The notes under the pieces: model-generated
The model's input: only the letters and a program-made list of their open reading frames with translations
What the model was told of the DNA's origin: nothing
Database searches by the model: none
Part shown: one piece after another, positions 8,741-18,431 of the stretch
Numbering within the stretch: position 1 is the stretch's first letter
Layout: every line of letters starts with the position of its first letter
Source: Salinilacihabitans rarus
GTDB taxonomy: Archaea; Halobacteriota; Halobacteria; Halobacteriales; Natrialbaceae
Length of the DNA: 64,000 nt
Assembly (NCBI RefSeq): GCF_024296665.1
Contig: NZ_CP100762.1
Span: 2,418,001-2,482,000, forward strand
Direction: 5' to 3'
Program-made: the position numbers and the translations under genes

Positions 8741-9298
8741 ATGACTTCCGGTCGAACCGTCGTCAACGCGCTCATCGGGGCGGTCGTCTCGATCGTCCTG
8801 TCGTTTCTCATGTTCTCCCCGATCATCGGCGGCGCCGTCGCGGGGTTCCTCGAAGGGCCGGACGGCCGCGACGGGGCCGTCGTCGGGGCGCTCTCGGGTG
8901 CGATCGTCTTCCTCCCGTTCGCCGCCGTCGTCTTCTTCGTCTTCTTCGTCTTCTTCGGCTTCGGCTTCGGCGTCGGCGCCGCCCCGATCGAGGGGGTCGC
9001 CGTCGTCCTGTTCCTGTTTGGCTTCGTCGGCGCGATCACCCTCGTCGGGACGGTCGGTCTCTCGGCGCTCGGGGGCTACCTCGGCGCGTACCTCGCCCGT
9101 GAGCACCCCGAGACGCGGACGTCGACGCGCCAGACGATCGGGATGGGTGCCGACGACCCCCGCGATCGGAGCGGCCCGCGCGACTCGCGGGACCGCCGGG
9201 ACCGTCCGGCCCGAGGCGACGACCCCCGCACGTCGCGTGATCGCGCGGAACCGTCGGCGGACGTCGAGCGCGACGACGCCGACGGCCACACCGAGTGA
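8741..9298 (+). CDS. DUF5518-like haloarchaeal membrane protein
   Basis: A 185-residue protein with four hydrophobic stretches in residues 5-120, then a charged Arg/Asp-rich tail of about 60 residues. Glycine-rich membrane segments such as GAVAGFL fit the DUF5518 family, function unknown; the assignment is from memory. The third segment is encoded by a TTC-rich repeat (phenylalanine-rich, about positions 8925-8965). It follows the AI-2E gene by 38 bp and is convergent with the ABC permease gene, abutting it with no gap. Confidence 0.7.
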   Translation: MTSGRTVVNALIGAVVSIVLSFLMFSPIIGGAVAGFLEGPDGRDGAVVGALSGAIVFLPFAAVVFFVFFVFFGFGFGVGAAPIEGVAVVLFLFGFVGAITLVGTVGLSALGGYLGAYLAREHPETRTSTRQTIGMGADDPRDRSGPRDSRDRRDRPARGDDPRTSRDRAEPSADVERDDADGHTE

Positions 9299-10570
9299 TC
9301 ACTCGTATCGCAGCGCCTCGATCGGGTCCGTGCGTGCGGCCCGCCACGCCGGGTACAGCCCCGAGGCGATCCCGACGAGGACGCCGACGACGATCGCAAG
9401 CGCGACGTACTCGTAGGGGTAGACGAGCGGCAGGTCGACGTACCACGCCCCCGCGTAGCCGGCGACCAGCCCGAGGCCCGTCCCGAGCACCGCGCCGATC
9501 GCGCCGAGGATCACCGCCTCGGTCAGGAACAGCCCGAGGACGTCGCGGTTGCCGGCGCCGACGGCCTTCATGATCCCGATCTCGCGGGTGCGTTCGGTCA
9601 CCGAGACGAGCATGATGTTCGCGATGCCGATCGAGCCGACCAGAAGCGAGATCGCCGCGATGCCGACGATGAAGTTCCGCAGCAGGTCGAGCACGTCCTG
9701 TAGTTGCTGGAGCAACTCCGTGCTCGTCTGCATCGTCACTGTCATCTCCTCGTCTATCACCTCGCTCGCGTCGGCCTCGTCGCTCTCGAGGTAGGCGGTC
9801 GCCCGGTCGCGGGCGGCGTCGATCGCCGCCTGATCGGTCGACGGCGCCTCGACGACGATCGCGAGGTAGCGGGCCTCCTCGGTGCCGCCGTCACTGCCGC
9901 CGCCCAGCCCGATCCCGGCCGCCTGCTCGGTGTAGTAGGGGTCGGTCGGAACGTAGATCCGCGGCGCGGTGTCGAACCCCTCGAACGGGCTCAGCCCCTC
10001 GGAGTTGTCGGTGATCCCGACCACCTCGGCGGTCACCCGCTGGCCCCCGAGGATCGCGATTTCGATCTCGTCGCCGACGGTCACGTTCTCCTCGAACTGC
10101 TCGGCCGCGGCGGGGTTGAGCACGGCCTCGCGCTCGCCCATCTCGAACTGTCTCCCCTCCCGGAGGTCGTCCTCGCGGATGTACGACGGCCCCGAGGCGA
10201 CCAGCCCGTCCCCCTGTGCGACCCGCTCGTCGCCGTTCGAGACCGCCTGCGTCTGGATCGACGCGTAGCCGTAGGCCGCCTCGACCTCCTCGAACTCCTC
10301 GACGGCCGCGAGGTCGTCGTCGGTGAACACCGGCTGGGCGCCCGCCAGCGGTCCGCCCTCGGCGTCGGATTCGGCCGCCCAGCCGTAGAGGTTACGCCGG
10401 TCGTCGGGGCTGATGTCGCCGACGATCCCGGCCTGCAGGCTCGCCCCGAGCGTGACGAACGCGATCACCGCCGCGATCCCGATGACCACGCCCAGCGTCG
10501 TCAGCGCCGACCGCAGGCGGTGGCCCCGAATCGAGCGCCACGACAGCCGGAGGCTCTGGAGCGGACGCAT
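9299..10570 (-). CDS. MacB/FtsX-like ABC transporter permease
   Basis: A 423-residue protein with one N-terminal transmembrane helix (about residues 22-45), a large extracellular domain (about 50-275) and three C-terminal helices. The typical MacB core is visible: SIGIANIMLVSVTERTREIGIMKAVGA, given here only as a landmark near residues 305-330. Such permeases work with a LolD/MacB-type ATPase in lipoprotein handling, peptide export or mechanotransmission across the membrane. The partner ATPase gene ends one base inside the start codon of this gene (TAATG), so the two are translationally coupled. Confidence 0.9.
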   Translation of the reverse strand: MRPLQSLRLSWRSIRGHRLRSALTTLGVVIGIAAVIAFVTLGASLQAGIVGDISPDDRRNLYGWAAESDAEGGPLAGAQPVFTDDDLAAVEEFEEVEAAYGYASIQTQAVSNGDERVAQGDGLVASGPSYIREDDLREGRQFEMGEREAVLNPAAAEQFEENVTVGDEIEIAILGGQRVTAEVVGITDNSEGLSPFEGFDTAPRIYVPTDPYYTEQAAGIGLGGGSDGGTEEARYLAIVVEAPSTDQAAIDAARDRATAYLESDEADASEVIDEEMTVTMQTSTELLQQLQDVLDLLRNFIVGIAAISLLVGSIGIANIMLVSVTERTREIGIMKAVGAGNRDVLGLFLTEAVILGAIGAVLGTGLGLVAGYAGAWYVDLPLVYPYEYVALAIVVGVLVGIASGLYPAWRAARTDPIEALRYE

Positions 10571-11307
10571 TAGACGGGGTCCCCCTCGCTTCCGCGTTCG
10601 TCATCGCTCCCCGCGTCTTCGAACTCCTCGATCCGCTCGATCCGGCCGTCGAGCAGGTGGACGATGCGCTCGGCGCGCTCGGCGACGTGGCGCTCGTGGG
10701 TGACGACGACCATCGTCGTGCCGGCGTCGTGGAACTCCTCGAAGAGGTCGAGGACGTCGGCCTCCGTCTCCGTGTCGAGGTTCCCGGACGGCTCGTCGGC
10801 CAGTACGATCGCGGGATCGTTCACCAGCGCACGGGCGAGGGCGACCCGCTGTTGCTGGCCGCCGGAGAGTTCGCTCGGCAGGTGGTCGGCCCGGTCGGCG
10901 AGGCCGACCCGCGCGAGCAACTCGCTTGCGCGGTCGTACCGCTCGTCGCGGTCGACCCCCCGGAACAACTGGGGGAGAGCGACGTTCTCGATGGCCGTCA
11001 GCCGGGGCATCAGATTGAACGTCTGGAAGACGAAGCCGACCTCCTCGCCCCGGAGCCGGGTTCGCTCGCGGTCGCTCAGCGCCGTCACCTCCCGACCGTC
11101 GACGACGATCGACCCCTCGGTGGGCGTGTCCAGACAGCCCACGAGGTTCATCAGCGTCGACTTCCCGCTCCCGCTGGGACCCATGATCGCCGTGTACGAG
11201 CCCCGCGGGACCTCGATGGAGACGCCGTCGAGGGCGCGAACCGGCTCGCCGCGCAGATAGGTCTTGTGAACGTTTTCGAGTGCGACTGCCGTCCCCGGAT
11301 TCGCCAT
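10570..11307 (-). CDS. MacB/LolD-like ABC transporter ATP-binding protein
   Basis: A 245-residue ATPase. Walker A is GPSGSGKST, the Q-loop is FQTFNLMPRL, the signature is LSGGQQQR and Walker B is IVLADEPSG. The phenylalanine and NLMPRLTAIENV segment is typical of the LolD/MacB branch. The ATG at 11307 (MANPGTAVAL) is used rather than the start seven codons upstream. It pairs with the downstream permease gene. The exported substrate cannot be inferred. Confidence 0.92.
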   Translation of the reverse strand: MANPGTAVALENVHKTYLRGEPVRALDGVSIEVPRGSYTAIMGPSGSGKSTLMNLVGCLDTPTEGSIVVDGREVTALSDRERTRLRGEEVGFVFQTFNLMPRLTAIENVALPQLFRGVDRDERYDRASELLARVGLADRADHLPSELSGGQQQRVALARALVNDPAIVLADEPSGNLDTETEADVLDLFEEFHDAGTTMVVVTHERHVAERAERIVHLLDGRIERIEEFEDAGSDDERGSEGDPV

Positions 11308-11355
11308 GACGTATACAGTGCACATCACCGCCGAAAAACGTTCGGACGGTCTCGC

Positions 11356-11526
11356 TCACTCGTCGCCGACGAACACCGTCTTCAGCCGGTTGCCACAGTG
11401 TGGACAGCACAGCGTTTGCCACTTCGTCGGGTCGAGGTCCCCCATCGTCTCCGTGCGTCGCGCGTCCTCGAACGCGACGACGGCGCCACACGCCTCGCAC
11501 TCGAAGGTGTCGTCCCCGCTGGGCAT
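11356..11526 (-). CDS. Small double-CxxC zinc-ribbon protein
   Basis: A 56-residue protein. One knuckle is CEACG near residue 10 and the second is CCPHCG near residue 41, spaced for a single zinc ribbon. Haloarchaea encode many such proteins of 40-70 residues; several affect swarming or biofilm formation in Haloferax, but I cannot assign this one to a named family. It stands alone between the ABC ATPase and DUF5788 genes, all on the minus strand. Confidence 0.75.
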   Translation of the reverse strand: MPSGDDTFECEACGAVVAFEDARRTETMGDLDPTKWQTLCCPHCGNRLKTVFVGDE

Positions 11527-11572
11527 CGGTCGACGGTACGTCGGCCGTCGCCTTCGGTGTACGGGTTCCGGC

Positions 11573-11980
11573 TCACCCCCGGACGGACTTCATGAAGTCG
11601 ACCCACCGCTTGTAGTCGTCGATCGACGAGGACCTGGCCTCGGCGGCGAACCCGCGGCCGCGGAGGCTCCGCAGTGCGTTCAACGCGCGGTCGATGCCGA
11701 CGATCGTGTCGGCGACCTCCTCGGCCTCCTCGCGGTCGAGGGGCTCCGACCTGAGACGGTCGGCGAGGCGCTCGCGCTCCCGTGACAGCTTTCGCTGGGT
11801 CTCCCTGACCAGCGGCTTCGCGTCGTCCGGGATTCCCTTTACCTTCCGCGTCTCGATCAGGAACTCCTCCAGCGGGAGTTCCTCGTCCCCGACCGTGATC
11901 GTGTCGGGGATGTCCCGGCCGACGGTCGCGCTCTGGCGGTTGACCTGCTTGAGCAGCTCCCGTCGCTCCGATTCGTCCAT
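11573..11980 (-). CDS. DUF5788 family protein
   Basis: A 135-residue hydrophilic, mostly helical protein beginning MDESERRELLKQVNRQS. The central region (about residues 60-110) is rich in charged heptad-like segments (RKLSRERERLADRL) and could form a helical hairpin. It resembles the haloarchaeal DUF5788 family, function unknown. The ATG at 11980 gives the family-like N-terminus; the open frame continues 29 codons upstream without similarity. It is divergent from rpiA, with 119 bp between the start codons. Confidence 0.75.
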   Translation of the reverse strand: MDESERRELLKQVNRQSATVGRDIPDTITVGDEELPLEEFLIETRKVKGIPDDAKPLVRETQRKLSRERERLADRLRSEPLDREEAEEVADTIVGIDRALNALRSLRGRGFAAEARSSSIDDYKRWVDFMKSVRG

Positions 11981-12099
11981 GCCCGTCCGTAGCGGCAGCC
12001 GACTGAAAGGCGTGTCGACGATTCGAACGCGCCGGGAGTCGGCGCGGCGAACCGGTCCGAGATGCAACGTTTTTGGCCTCCCCGCTCGCTCGTTCGACC

Positions 12100-12807
12100 A
12101 TGAAGACCCAGGGTGGCTCCGATGCGGCGAAACGGCGCGCGGGCAGGCGCGCGGCCGCGGACGTCGAGGACGGGTCGGTCGTCGGGCTCGGAACCGGGTC
12201 GACGACCGCCCACGCCATCGAGGCCGTCGGCGAGGCAGTCGCCGACGGCCTCGACGTACGGGGGATCCCGACCTCCTTCCAGTCCCGGCGGCTGGCGCTT
12301 GCGGTCGGCATCCCGCTGACCGACCTCGACGCCGTCGATCGGATCGACCTCGCGATCGACGGCGCCGACCGGGTGGTCGACGCCCCCGGGGCGGACGCCC
12401 ACGGCGCGTTACTCAAAGGCGGCGGGGCGGCCCACGCCCGCGAGAAACTCGTCGACGCGGCGGCCGACCGGTTCGTCGTCGTCGCCGACCCCTCGAAACT
12501 GGTCGACGCGCTCGGGGCCCCGGTTCCCGTCGAGGTCCTGCCGGCCGCTCACACCGTCGTCGCCGACCGCGTCCGCGACCTCGGCGGCGACCCCGAACTG
12601 CGCGCGGCCGACCGCAAGGATGGCCCCGTCGTCACCGACAACGGCAACCTCGTGCTCGACTGTGACTTCGGGTCGATCGACGACCCGGCGGCGCTGGCCG
12701 CCGACCTGTCGGCGATCCCGGGCGTCCTCGAACACGGGCTGTTCGTCGACCTCGCGGACGCGACCTACGTCGGCACCGACGACGGCGTCGAGGTCCGGGA
12801 GTACTGA
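12100..12807 (+). CDS. rpiA: Ribose-5-phosphate isomerase A
   Basis: A 235-residue enzyme interconverting ribose-5-phosphate and ribulose-5-phosphate for nucleotide synthesis. RpiA motifs are clear: GLGTGSTT near residue 29 (phosphate binding), DGADRVV near residue 87 and KGGGAAHAREK near residue 106, which contains the catalytic lysine and glutamate. The ATG at 12100 is preferred; a T-rich box lies 26-32 nt upstream, fitting a leaderless transcript. Confidence 0.95.
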   Translation: MKTQGGSDAAKRRAGRRAAADVEDGSVVGLGTGSTTAHAIEAVGEAVADGLDVRGIPTSFQSRRLALAVGIPLTDLDAVDRIDLAIDGADRVVDAPGADAHGALLKGGGAAHAREKLVDAAADRFVVVADPSKLVDALGAPVPVEVLPAAHTVVADRVRDLGGDPELRAADRKDGPVVTDNGNLVLDCDFGSIDDPAALAADLSAIPGVLEHGLFVDLADATYVGTDDGVEVREY

Positions 12808-12809
12808 CC

Positions 12810-13226
12810 TCACGCGGCGGCGTCGTCGGCCGTCTCGTCGGGCGCGTCGACCCGCGCGGAAAACAGCGCGACGGCGAGGTAGACGGCCCCGAGCAGCCGC
12901 GTCGCCGGCAGCACCCACGGCCTCACCTCGATCTCGTCGGGGTTCTCGTAGGCGACCTCCAGCGCGGCCGCGAGGACCGCCCGCGGCGCCAGCGCCGCCG
13001 GCACGCCGACCAGCGCCACTATGGGCCGGAGCCCGGGCAGCGCCCGCTCCCAGCGTAACGCGAGCCAGACGGCGGCGAGCCCCTCCAGCCGGGCCATCGG
13101 GAGCGTCCACGCGCGCAGGCGCGCCGCCTCGGGGTTCTCGTACGCGAGGCGCTCGCACCGGTCGACGAGCCGAGCGGGCGCGAGGAGTTCGAGCGCGCCG
13201 AAGCCGGCGAGCAGTGTGCGCAACAT
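12810..13226 (-). CDS. Membrane protein made of two related halves
   Basis: A 138-residue hydrophobic protein with about four membrane segments. It has an internal duplication: YENPEAARLRAWTLPMARL (about residues 32-50) and YENPDEIEVRPWVLPATRL (about 94-112), each followed by a helix of similar pattern. I do not recognise a family. It lies convergent to rpiA with only 2 bp between the stops, and its start faces the HlyC-like gene. Confidence 0.65.
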   Translation of the reverse strand: MLRTLLAGFGALELLAPARLVDRCERLAYENPEAARLRAWTLPMARLEGLAAVWLALRWERALPGLRPIVALVGVPAALAPRAVLAAALEVAYENPDEIEVRPWVLPATRLLGAVYLAVALFSARVDAPDETADDAAA

Positions 13227-13442
13227 GGCTCCGGGTACGCGGTCCGACGACAAAAGCGTGGACGGCTTTCGCACTCGGAACCGTTCGTCACGCACCGAAC
13301 CCCGACGCACGACACCCGATAGCGCCCCCGGGTCGAATACGGCGGGCGTCGTCGTCGGAGCCGACGCGATTACAGGCACGCGGAACGAGAGGCAGAATAT
13401 GGACGCACGACGACCGAACGGCGGTACTTTCCGGAGGCACCG

Positions 13443-14774
13443 ATGGTAGACGTCGCGCTCTCGGCGGCACAACTCGTCGTCGCGCTGATTCTCGTGGTGT
13501 TGAACGGCTTTTTCGTCGCTGCGGAGTTCGCCTTCGTCCGGATCCGGGGAACGTCGGTCGACCAGCTCGTCGAGGAGGGACGGACCGGCGCGGGGACGCT
13601 CCAGGAAGTGATGGCGGGCCTCGACGACTATCTCGCGACGACGCAACTCGGGATCACCATCGCGTCGCTCGGGCTGGGGTGGGTCGGCGAACCCGCCGTG
13701 GCGTCGCTGATCTATCCCGTGCTGGAACCGGTTCTTCCGGCGGATCTCATCCACCTCGTCGCCTTCGCGATCGGCTTCAGCCTCATCACGTTCCTCCACG
13801 TCGTCTTCGGCGAACTCGCGCCGAAGACGCTCGCAATCGCCAAGACCGAGCGACTCTCGCTGTTCCTCGCCCCGCCGATGAAGGTCTTCTACTACGTCCT
13901 CTATCCGGGGATCGTCGTCTTCAACGGGACGGCCAACGCGTTCACGCGGTCGCTCGGCGTGCCGCCCGCGTCGGAAACGGACGAGACGCTCGGCGAACGG
14001 GAACTCCTTCGGGTGCTTACTCGATCCGGCGAAGAAGGTGACATCGACGCGGCAGAAGTGACGATGATCGAGCGCGTCTTCGATCTCGACGACACCGTGG
14101 TGCGGGAGGTCATGGTCCCACGACCGGACGTGGTAGGCGTTCCGGCGGATGCCACGCTGTCCGAACTGCAGTCGATCGTCTTCGAGGCCGGTCACACGCG
14201 CTATCCGGTTCTCGATGCCGACGACGGCGACCAGGTGGTCGGATTCGTCGACGTCAAGGACGTGCTGCGAGCGGAGGTAGACGGCGGGGATTCCGAGCTA
14301 GTCGGCGACATCGCCCGCGAGGTTCTCGTCGTCCCGGAGACGATGGCAATTAGCGATCTCCTGAGAGAGTTCAGGGAGAATCGCCAGCAGATGGCCGCAG
14401 TCATCGACGAGTGGGGGGCATTCGAGGGGATCGCAACGGTCGAAGACATCGTCGAGGCCCTCGTCGGAGACATTCGAGACGGCTTCGACCTCGACGAGCG
14501 CGAACCCTCGATACGCCGGCGCGACGACGGGGGGTACGACATCGACGGCGGCGTCCCACTATCGAACGTTAACGACACCCTCGACGGGGACTTCGAAAGC
14601 GAGGAGGTCGACACGATCGGTGGACTGGTACTCGAACGGCTCGACCGCGCGCCACGGGACGGCGACCGCGTCGAGGTCGCCGGTCACGTCGTCGAGGTGA
14701 CGAGCGTCGAGGGGAACCGAATTTCGACGGTGTGGGTCCACGAGAGAGATATCGACGATCCAGCGGTGAACTAA
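13443..14774 (+). CDS. CorC/HlyC family protein (CNNM membrane domain, CBS pair, CorC_HlyC domain)
   Basis: A 443-residue protein. Residues 1-180 form the DUF21/CNNM membrane domain, with helices around 8-30, 65-85, 100-130 and 140-165, and the conserved GELAPKTLAI segment near residue 122. A CBS pair spans about 215-335, including REVMVPRPDVVGVPAD. The C-terminal CorC_HlyC domain (about 350-440) includes DTIGGLV. Family members are implicated in Mg2+ or Na+/Mg2+ export; the hemolysin name is historical. Codon use seems a little less GC-biased than in neighbouring genes, judged by eye. Confidence 0.92.
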   Translation: MVDVALSAAQLVVALILVVLNGFFVAAEFAFVRIRGTSVDQLVEEGRTGAGTLQEVMAGLDDYLATTQLGITIASLGLGWVGEPAVASLIYPVLEPVLPADLIHLVAFAIGFSLITFLHVVFGELAPKTLAIAKTERLSLFLAPPMKVFYYVLYPGIVVFNGTANAFTRSLGVPPASETDETLGERELLRVLTRSGEEGDIDAAEVTMIERVFDLDDTVVREVMVPRPDVVGVPADATLSELQSIVFEAGHTRYPVLDADDGDQVVGFVDVKDVLRAEVDGGDSELVGDIAREVLVVPETMAISDLLREFRENRQQMAAVIDEWGAFEGIATVEDIVEALVGDIRDGFDLDEREPSIRRRDDGGYDIDGGVPLSNVNDTLDGDFESEEVDTIGGLVLERLDRAPRDGDRVEVAGHVVEVTSVEGNRISTVWVHERDIDDPAVN

Positions 14775-14924
14775 GCGAGCAGGGACCCGCTCGTTCGTAC
14801 GTAACTGGTACTCCCGGCGGTGGATTCGCCCGTTCTACGTCACGATCCGACCTTCGGCCGGCCGCCGTGGCGAATGGACACCTTTTCAATAGCACCCCCC
14901 GAGTTCCGCGTAGGAGCCGAAGCG

Positions 14925-15992
14925 ATGCCTGAGACATCCGACAGGAAAGACGACCACATTCGTATCATCGAGGAAGAAGACGTCGAGACCTCGGGGACCG
15001 GGTTCGAGGACGTCGAACTCGTCCACGAGGCACTGCCGGAGATCCACCGCGACGAGATCGACACGACGACGACCCTGTTCGGACGCGAACTGTCGGCCCC
15101 GATCGTCATCGAGAGTATGACCGGCGGCCACCCGAACACGACGAAGATCAACCGGGCGCTGGCCGCGGCCGCCGGCGAGACGGGGATCGCGATGGGCGTC
15201 GGCAGCCAGCGGGCCGGCCTCGAACTCGACGACGAGGACTTGCTCGAATCCTACACCGTCGTCCGCGACGCCGCGCCCGACGCCGTCCTCTACGGCAACG
15301 TCGGCGCGGCCCAGTTGCTCGAGTACGACGTCGGGGACGTCGAGCGGGCCGTCGAGATGATCGAGGCCGACGCGATGGCGATCCACCTCAACTTCCTCCA
15401 GGAGGCCGTCCAGCCCGAGGGCGACGTCGACGCGCGGGGCTGTCTCCGCGAGATCGAGCGCGTCGCCGCCGAACTGTCGGTCCCGGTGGTCGTCAAGGAG
15501 ACGGGCAACGGCATCTCGCGGGAGACGGCCACACGGCTCGCGGAGGCGGGCGTCGACGCCATCGACGTCGCCGGCAAGGGCGGCACCACGTGGTCGGGCA
15601 TCGAGTCCTACCGGGCGGCGGCCGTCGGCGCGAGCCGTCAGCAGCGGGTCGGCCAACTGTTTCGCGCGTGGGGCGTCCCGACGGCGGTCAGCACGCTCGA
15701 GGCCGCGAGCGTCCACGACTGCGTCGTCGCCAGCGGCGGCGTCCGCTCGGGACTCGACGTCGCGAAGGCCATCGCCCTCGGCGCGCGCGCCGGGGGCCTC
15801 GCCAAGCCGTTTCTCGCCCCCGCCGGTCAGGGGACCCAGGCGGTCGTCGACCTGATCGAGACGCTCGAACTCGAACTGCGAACGGCGATGTTCGTCACCG
15901 GGTCGGCGTCGGTCGCGGAACTGCAGGAGGCCTCGTACGTCGTCCGCGGGCGGACACGCGAGTACCTCGACGGTCGGGAGCGCGGGGAGTAG
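14925..15992 (+). CDS. fni: Type 2 isopentenyl-diphosphate delta-isomerase
   Basis: A 355-residue FMN-dependent enzyme converting IPP to DMAPP, feeding the isoprenoid chains of archaeal lipids. Recognisable blocks are [13 protein letters not shown] near residue 64, [11 protein letters not shown] near 90, [15 protein letters not shown]-type sequence near 147-160, and [17 protein letters not shown] near 267. The ATG at 14925 ([12 protein letters not shown]) matches the family N-terminus (RKDDHI); the frame is open further upstream but that part is not conserved. Confidence 0.95.
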   Translation: MPETSDRKDDHIRIIEEEDVETSGTGFEDVELVHEALPEIHRDEIDTTTTLFGRELSAPIVIESMTGGHPNTTKINRALAAAAGETGIAMGVGSQRAGLELDDEDLLESYTVVRDAAPDAVLYGNVGAAQLLEYDVGDVERAVEMIEADAMAIHLNFLQEAVQPEGDVDARGCLREIERVAAELSVPVVVKETGNGISRETATRLAEAGVDAIDVAGKGGTTWSGIESYRAAAVGASRQQRVGQLFRAWGVPTAVSTLEAASVHDCVVASGGVRSGLDVAKAIALGARAGGLAKPFLAPAGQGTQAVVDLIETLELELRTAMFVTGSASVAELQEASYVVRGRTREYLDGRERGE

Positions 15993-16001
15993 CCCCGCAC
16001 C

Positions 16002-18431
16002 TCAGAAGAGGTAGAAAAGCGGGAAGAGGAAGACCCAGACGATGTCGACGAAGTGCCAGTAGAGGCCGAAGTACTCGACCGGCCGTTCGTCGTCGAGGTA
16101 GGCGTCGGCCGTCAGCACGCGGGAGACCATGAAGCCGGCGACGAGCAACCCGAAGATGACGTGTAAGGCGTGCAGTCCCGTCGTCACGAAGTACAGCGAG
16201 TACTGGAGGTCGGTGAACCAGTAGATGTCGTGGGCGAACTCCTGTCCCCACTCCCAGGCCTTGATGCTCAGGAACGTCAGCCCGAGCAGGAGCGTCGCCG
16301 AGAACGCACCGAGCAGGCCCTTCTTGTTCCCGCGTTCGGCCATCACGAGCGCGAGGACGACCGTGAAACTCGACGTGATCAGGACGTACGTGTTGATCAG
16401 CCCGGGCAGCGCCGACGGCGGCACCGGGTCCCAGGTCCCCCAGCCGACGTAGATGCGCATGAAGACGTACGCGCCGATGACGGCGCCGAAGACGACGACG
16501 TCCGAGGCGAGGAAGAACCAGACGCCGAGTTTCGTCCGCCCGACGCCGTCGAACGGCCAGCGCTCGGCGATCGCCATCTCCGGCGCGTCGAACCGCTCGC
16601 GGCCGAACCCGACGAGGGCGTAGCCGAGCACCGCGACCCCGAGGAGCGTCAGCGCGGGGTAGAAGGCGCCGACGCTCGTGAGGGCGGTCTCCGGCTCCTG
16701 CATCGCCTCGAACAGCGGCCGGAGCCCCGCGAAGCCGGCGATCATCACGGTCAGCCCCGCACCGATGGCGAACGGCCAGATGCTCGCGTGGTCGGCGTGG
16801 GCCTCGGCGGGCCGCGCCCGCTCGACCGCCTCGACGGCGCCGCCGTCGGGCGCGGCGGCGTCCTCGCGGAACTCGAGACGGCCGCTGGCGTAACTCGGCC
16901 GGCCGGACCAGTTGTCAAGCGGCGGCGGCGAGGGGATCGCCCACTCGAGGGTCCGCGAGTACGTCCACGGGTTGTCGGGCGCGTCGGGGCCGGAGACGAG
17001 GCTCTTGCCCAGCGTGTAGAAGATCAGGAGCCACGACGCGCCGAGGACGAACGCCCCGACGGTCATCACCTGGTGGTAGATCCCCAGTTCGGGCGCGAAC
17101 TCGAAGACCCGGCGGGGGGTCTCCCAGGCGAGGAACATCGGGAAGTAAAGCAGGTTGAACCCGAGGAAGTAGACGGCGAAGCTGAGTTTCCCGAGGAACT
17201 CGTCGTACATCTTGCCGGTGATCTTCGGCCACCAGTAGAAGAGGCCGCCGACCAGCGCCGTCACCCCCGAGACCATCACGTAGTGGAAGTGGGCGACGAC
17301 CCAGTAGGTGCCCCGGAACTCGAAGTCGAGTACGACCGCGCCGAGGAACACCCCGGTGATCCCGCCGAGGATGAACAGCAACAGCGCGCCGAGGTTGAAC
17401 AGGAACGGGGTCGTCAGCCGGATCTGGCCCTTGACGAGGGTGTAGATCAGGGCGAAGACCATGAGGTCGAACGGCAGGGAGATGCCGATGGTCGTCGCCA
17501 TGAACAGCGTCTTGATGGGCAGGTTGATCGTCGTCAGGAACATGTGGTGCATCCAGACGAGGAACGACTGGACCGCTACCAGCACCATCGCGATGATGAC
17601 CCACTTCCGGCCGACGATCCGGCGACCGGCGAACGTCTGGAACGTCTCGAACATGATCCCCAGCGCCGGGAAGAAGACGATGTACACCTCCGGGTGCCCG
17701 AAGAACCAGAACACGTGCGCCCACAGGAGGCTGCCCGCGCCCTCGCGCGAGAAGTACTGGGTCAGGAGGACGCGGTCGGCCGACAGCAGGATCAGCGCGG
17801 CCAAAAGCGCCGCGAACGCGAACAGCATCATCCACACCGTCAGCAGCCACGACCACGTGAAAAGCGGCACGTTCCAGAGGCCGAGCCCCTCCGCGCGGGA
17901 GTAGTGGATCGTCGTCAGGAAGTTCACCGAGCCCAGCGTGATCGAGAGGACGAACACGCCGAGCGCGAGGATCGTGGTGTTGCCGCCGATACTCGGCGTG
18001 TAGATCGGGATGTTCAGCGGGGCGTACATCGTCCAGCCGCCCATGAACGCCCCGTCCTGGAAGAACGAGAGGAAAAACAGCACGACCGACGAGAGGTAAA
18101 ACCAGTACGAGAGGGCGTTCAGCCGGGGGAACGCGAGGTCCTTCGCTCCGATCTGCAGCGGGACGAGGTAGTTCGCCAGCCCCGCCGCGAACGGCGAGAG
18201 AAACAGGAAGACCATCACCAGCCCGTGGATGGTCACGGCCTGATTGTAGCCGCTTGCCGAGAGGAGGATCTCGCCGGTGCCTAGGAGTTCGATCCGGAAC
18301 AGCAACGAGAGCACGCCCCCGAAGACGAGCGTGAAAAGCGCCGTCAGGAGGTAGAGGACGCCGATGTCCTTGTGGTTGGTCGTGACGAACCAGCGCTTGA
18401 TCGACGTTCGCGGGGGGAGGTCGCCGGCCAT
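16002..18431 (-). CDS. coxAC: Cytochrome c oxidase subunit I-III fusion
   Basis: An 809-residue membrane protein. Residues 1-520 are heme-copper oxidase subunit [12 protein letters not shown] near 17, [15 protein letters not shown] near 240-255 (CuB histidine and cross-linked tyrosine), WMHHMF near 288, and [10 protein letters not shown] near 375 (heme ligands). Residues about 545-809 are subunit III, with [19 protein letters not shown] and a C-terminal [15 protein letters not shown]. It reduces O2 and pumps protons. The upstream gene encodes subunit II and overlaps the start by one base. Confidence 0.93.
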   Translation of the reverse strand: MAGDLPPRTSIKRWFVTTNHKDIGVLYLLTALFTLVFGGVLSLLFRIELLGTGEILLSASGYNQAVTIHGLVMVFLFLSPFAAGLANYLVPLQIGAKDLAFPRLNALSYWFYLSSVVLFFLSFFQDGAFMGGWTMYAPLNIPIYTPSIGGNTTILALGVFVLSITLGSVNFLTTIHYSRAEGLGLWNVPLFTWSWLLTVWMMLFAFAALLAALILLSADRVLLTQYFSREGAGSLLWAHVFWFFGHPEVYIVFFPALGIMFETFQTFAGRRIVGRKWVIIAMVLVAVQSFLVWMHHMFLTTINLPIKTLFMATTIGISLPFDLMVFALIYTLVKGQIRLTTPFLFNLGALLLFILGGITGVFLGAVVLDFEFRGTYWVVAHFHYVMVSGVTALVGGLFYWWPKITGKMYDEFLGKLSFAVYFLGFNLLYFPMFLAWETPRRVFEFAPELGIYHQVMTVGAFVLGASWLLIFYTLGKSLVSGPDAPDNPWTYSRTLEWAIPSPPPLDNWSGRPSYASGRLEFREDAAAPDGGAVEAVERARPAEAHADHASIWPFAIGAGLTVMIAGFAGLRPLFEAMQEPETALTSVGAFYPALTLLGVAVLGYALVGFGRERFDAPEMAIAERWPFDGVGRTKLGVWFFLASDVVVFGAVIGAYVFMRIYVGWGTWDPVPPSALPGLINTYVLITSSFTVVLALVMAERGNKKGLLGAFSATLLLGLTFLSIKAWEWGQEFAHDIYWFTDLQYSLYFVTTGLHALHVIFGLLVAGFMVSRVLTADAYLDDERPVEYFGLYWHFVDIVWVFLFPLFYLF

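Noticed and set aside
16170-18284. Long plus-strand frame opposite the cytochrome oxidase gene
   Set aside because: It is rich in Arg, Glu and Asp repeats typical of antisense frames; the minus strand encodes an unmistakable oxidase.
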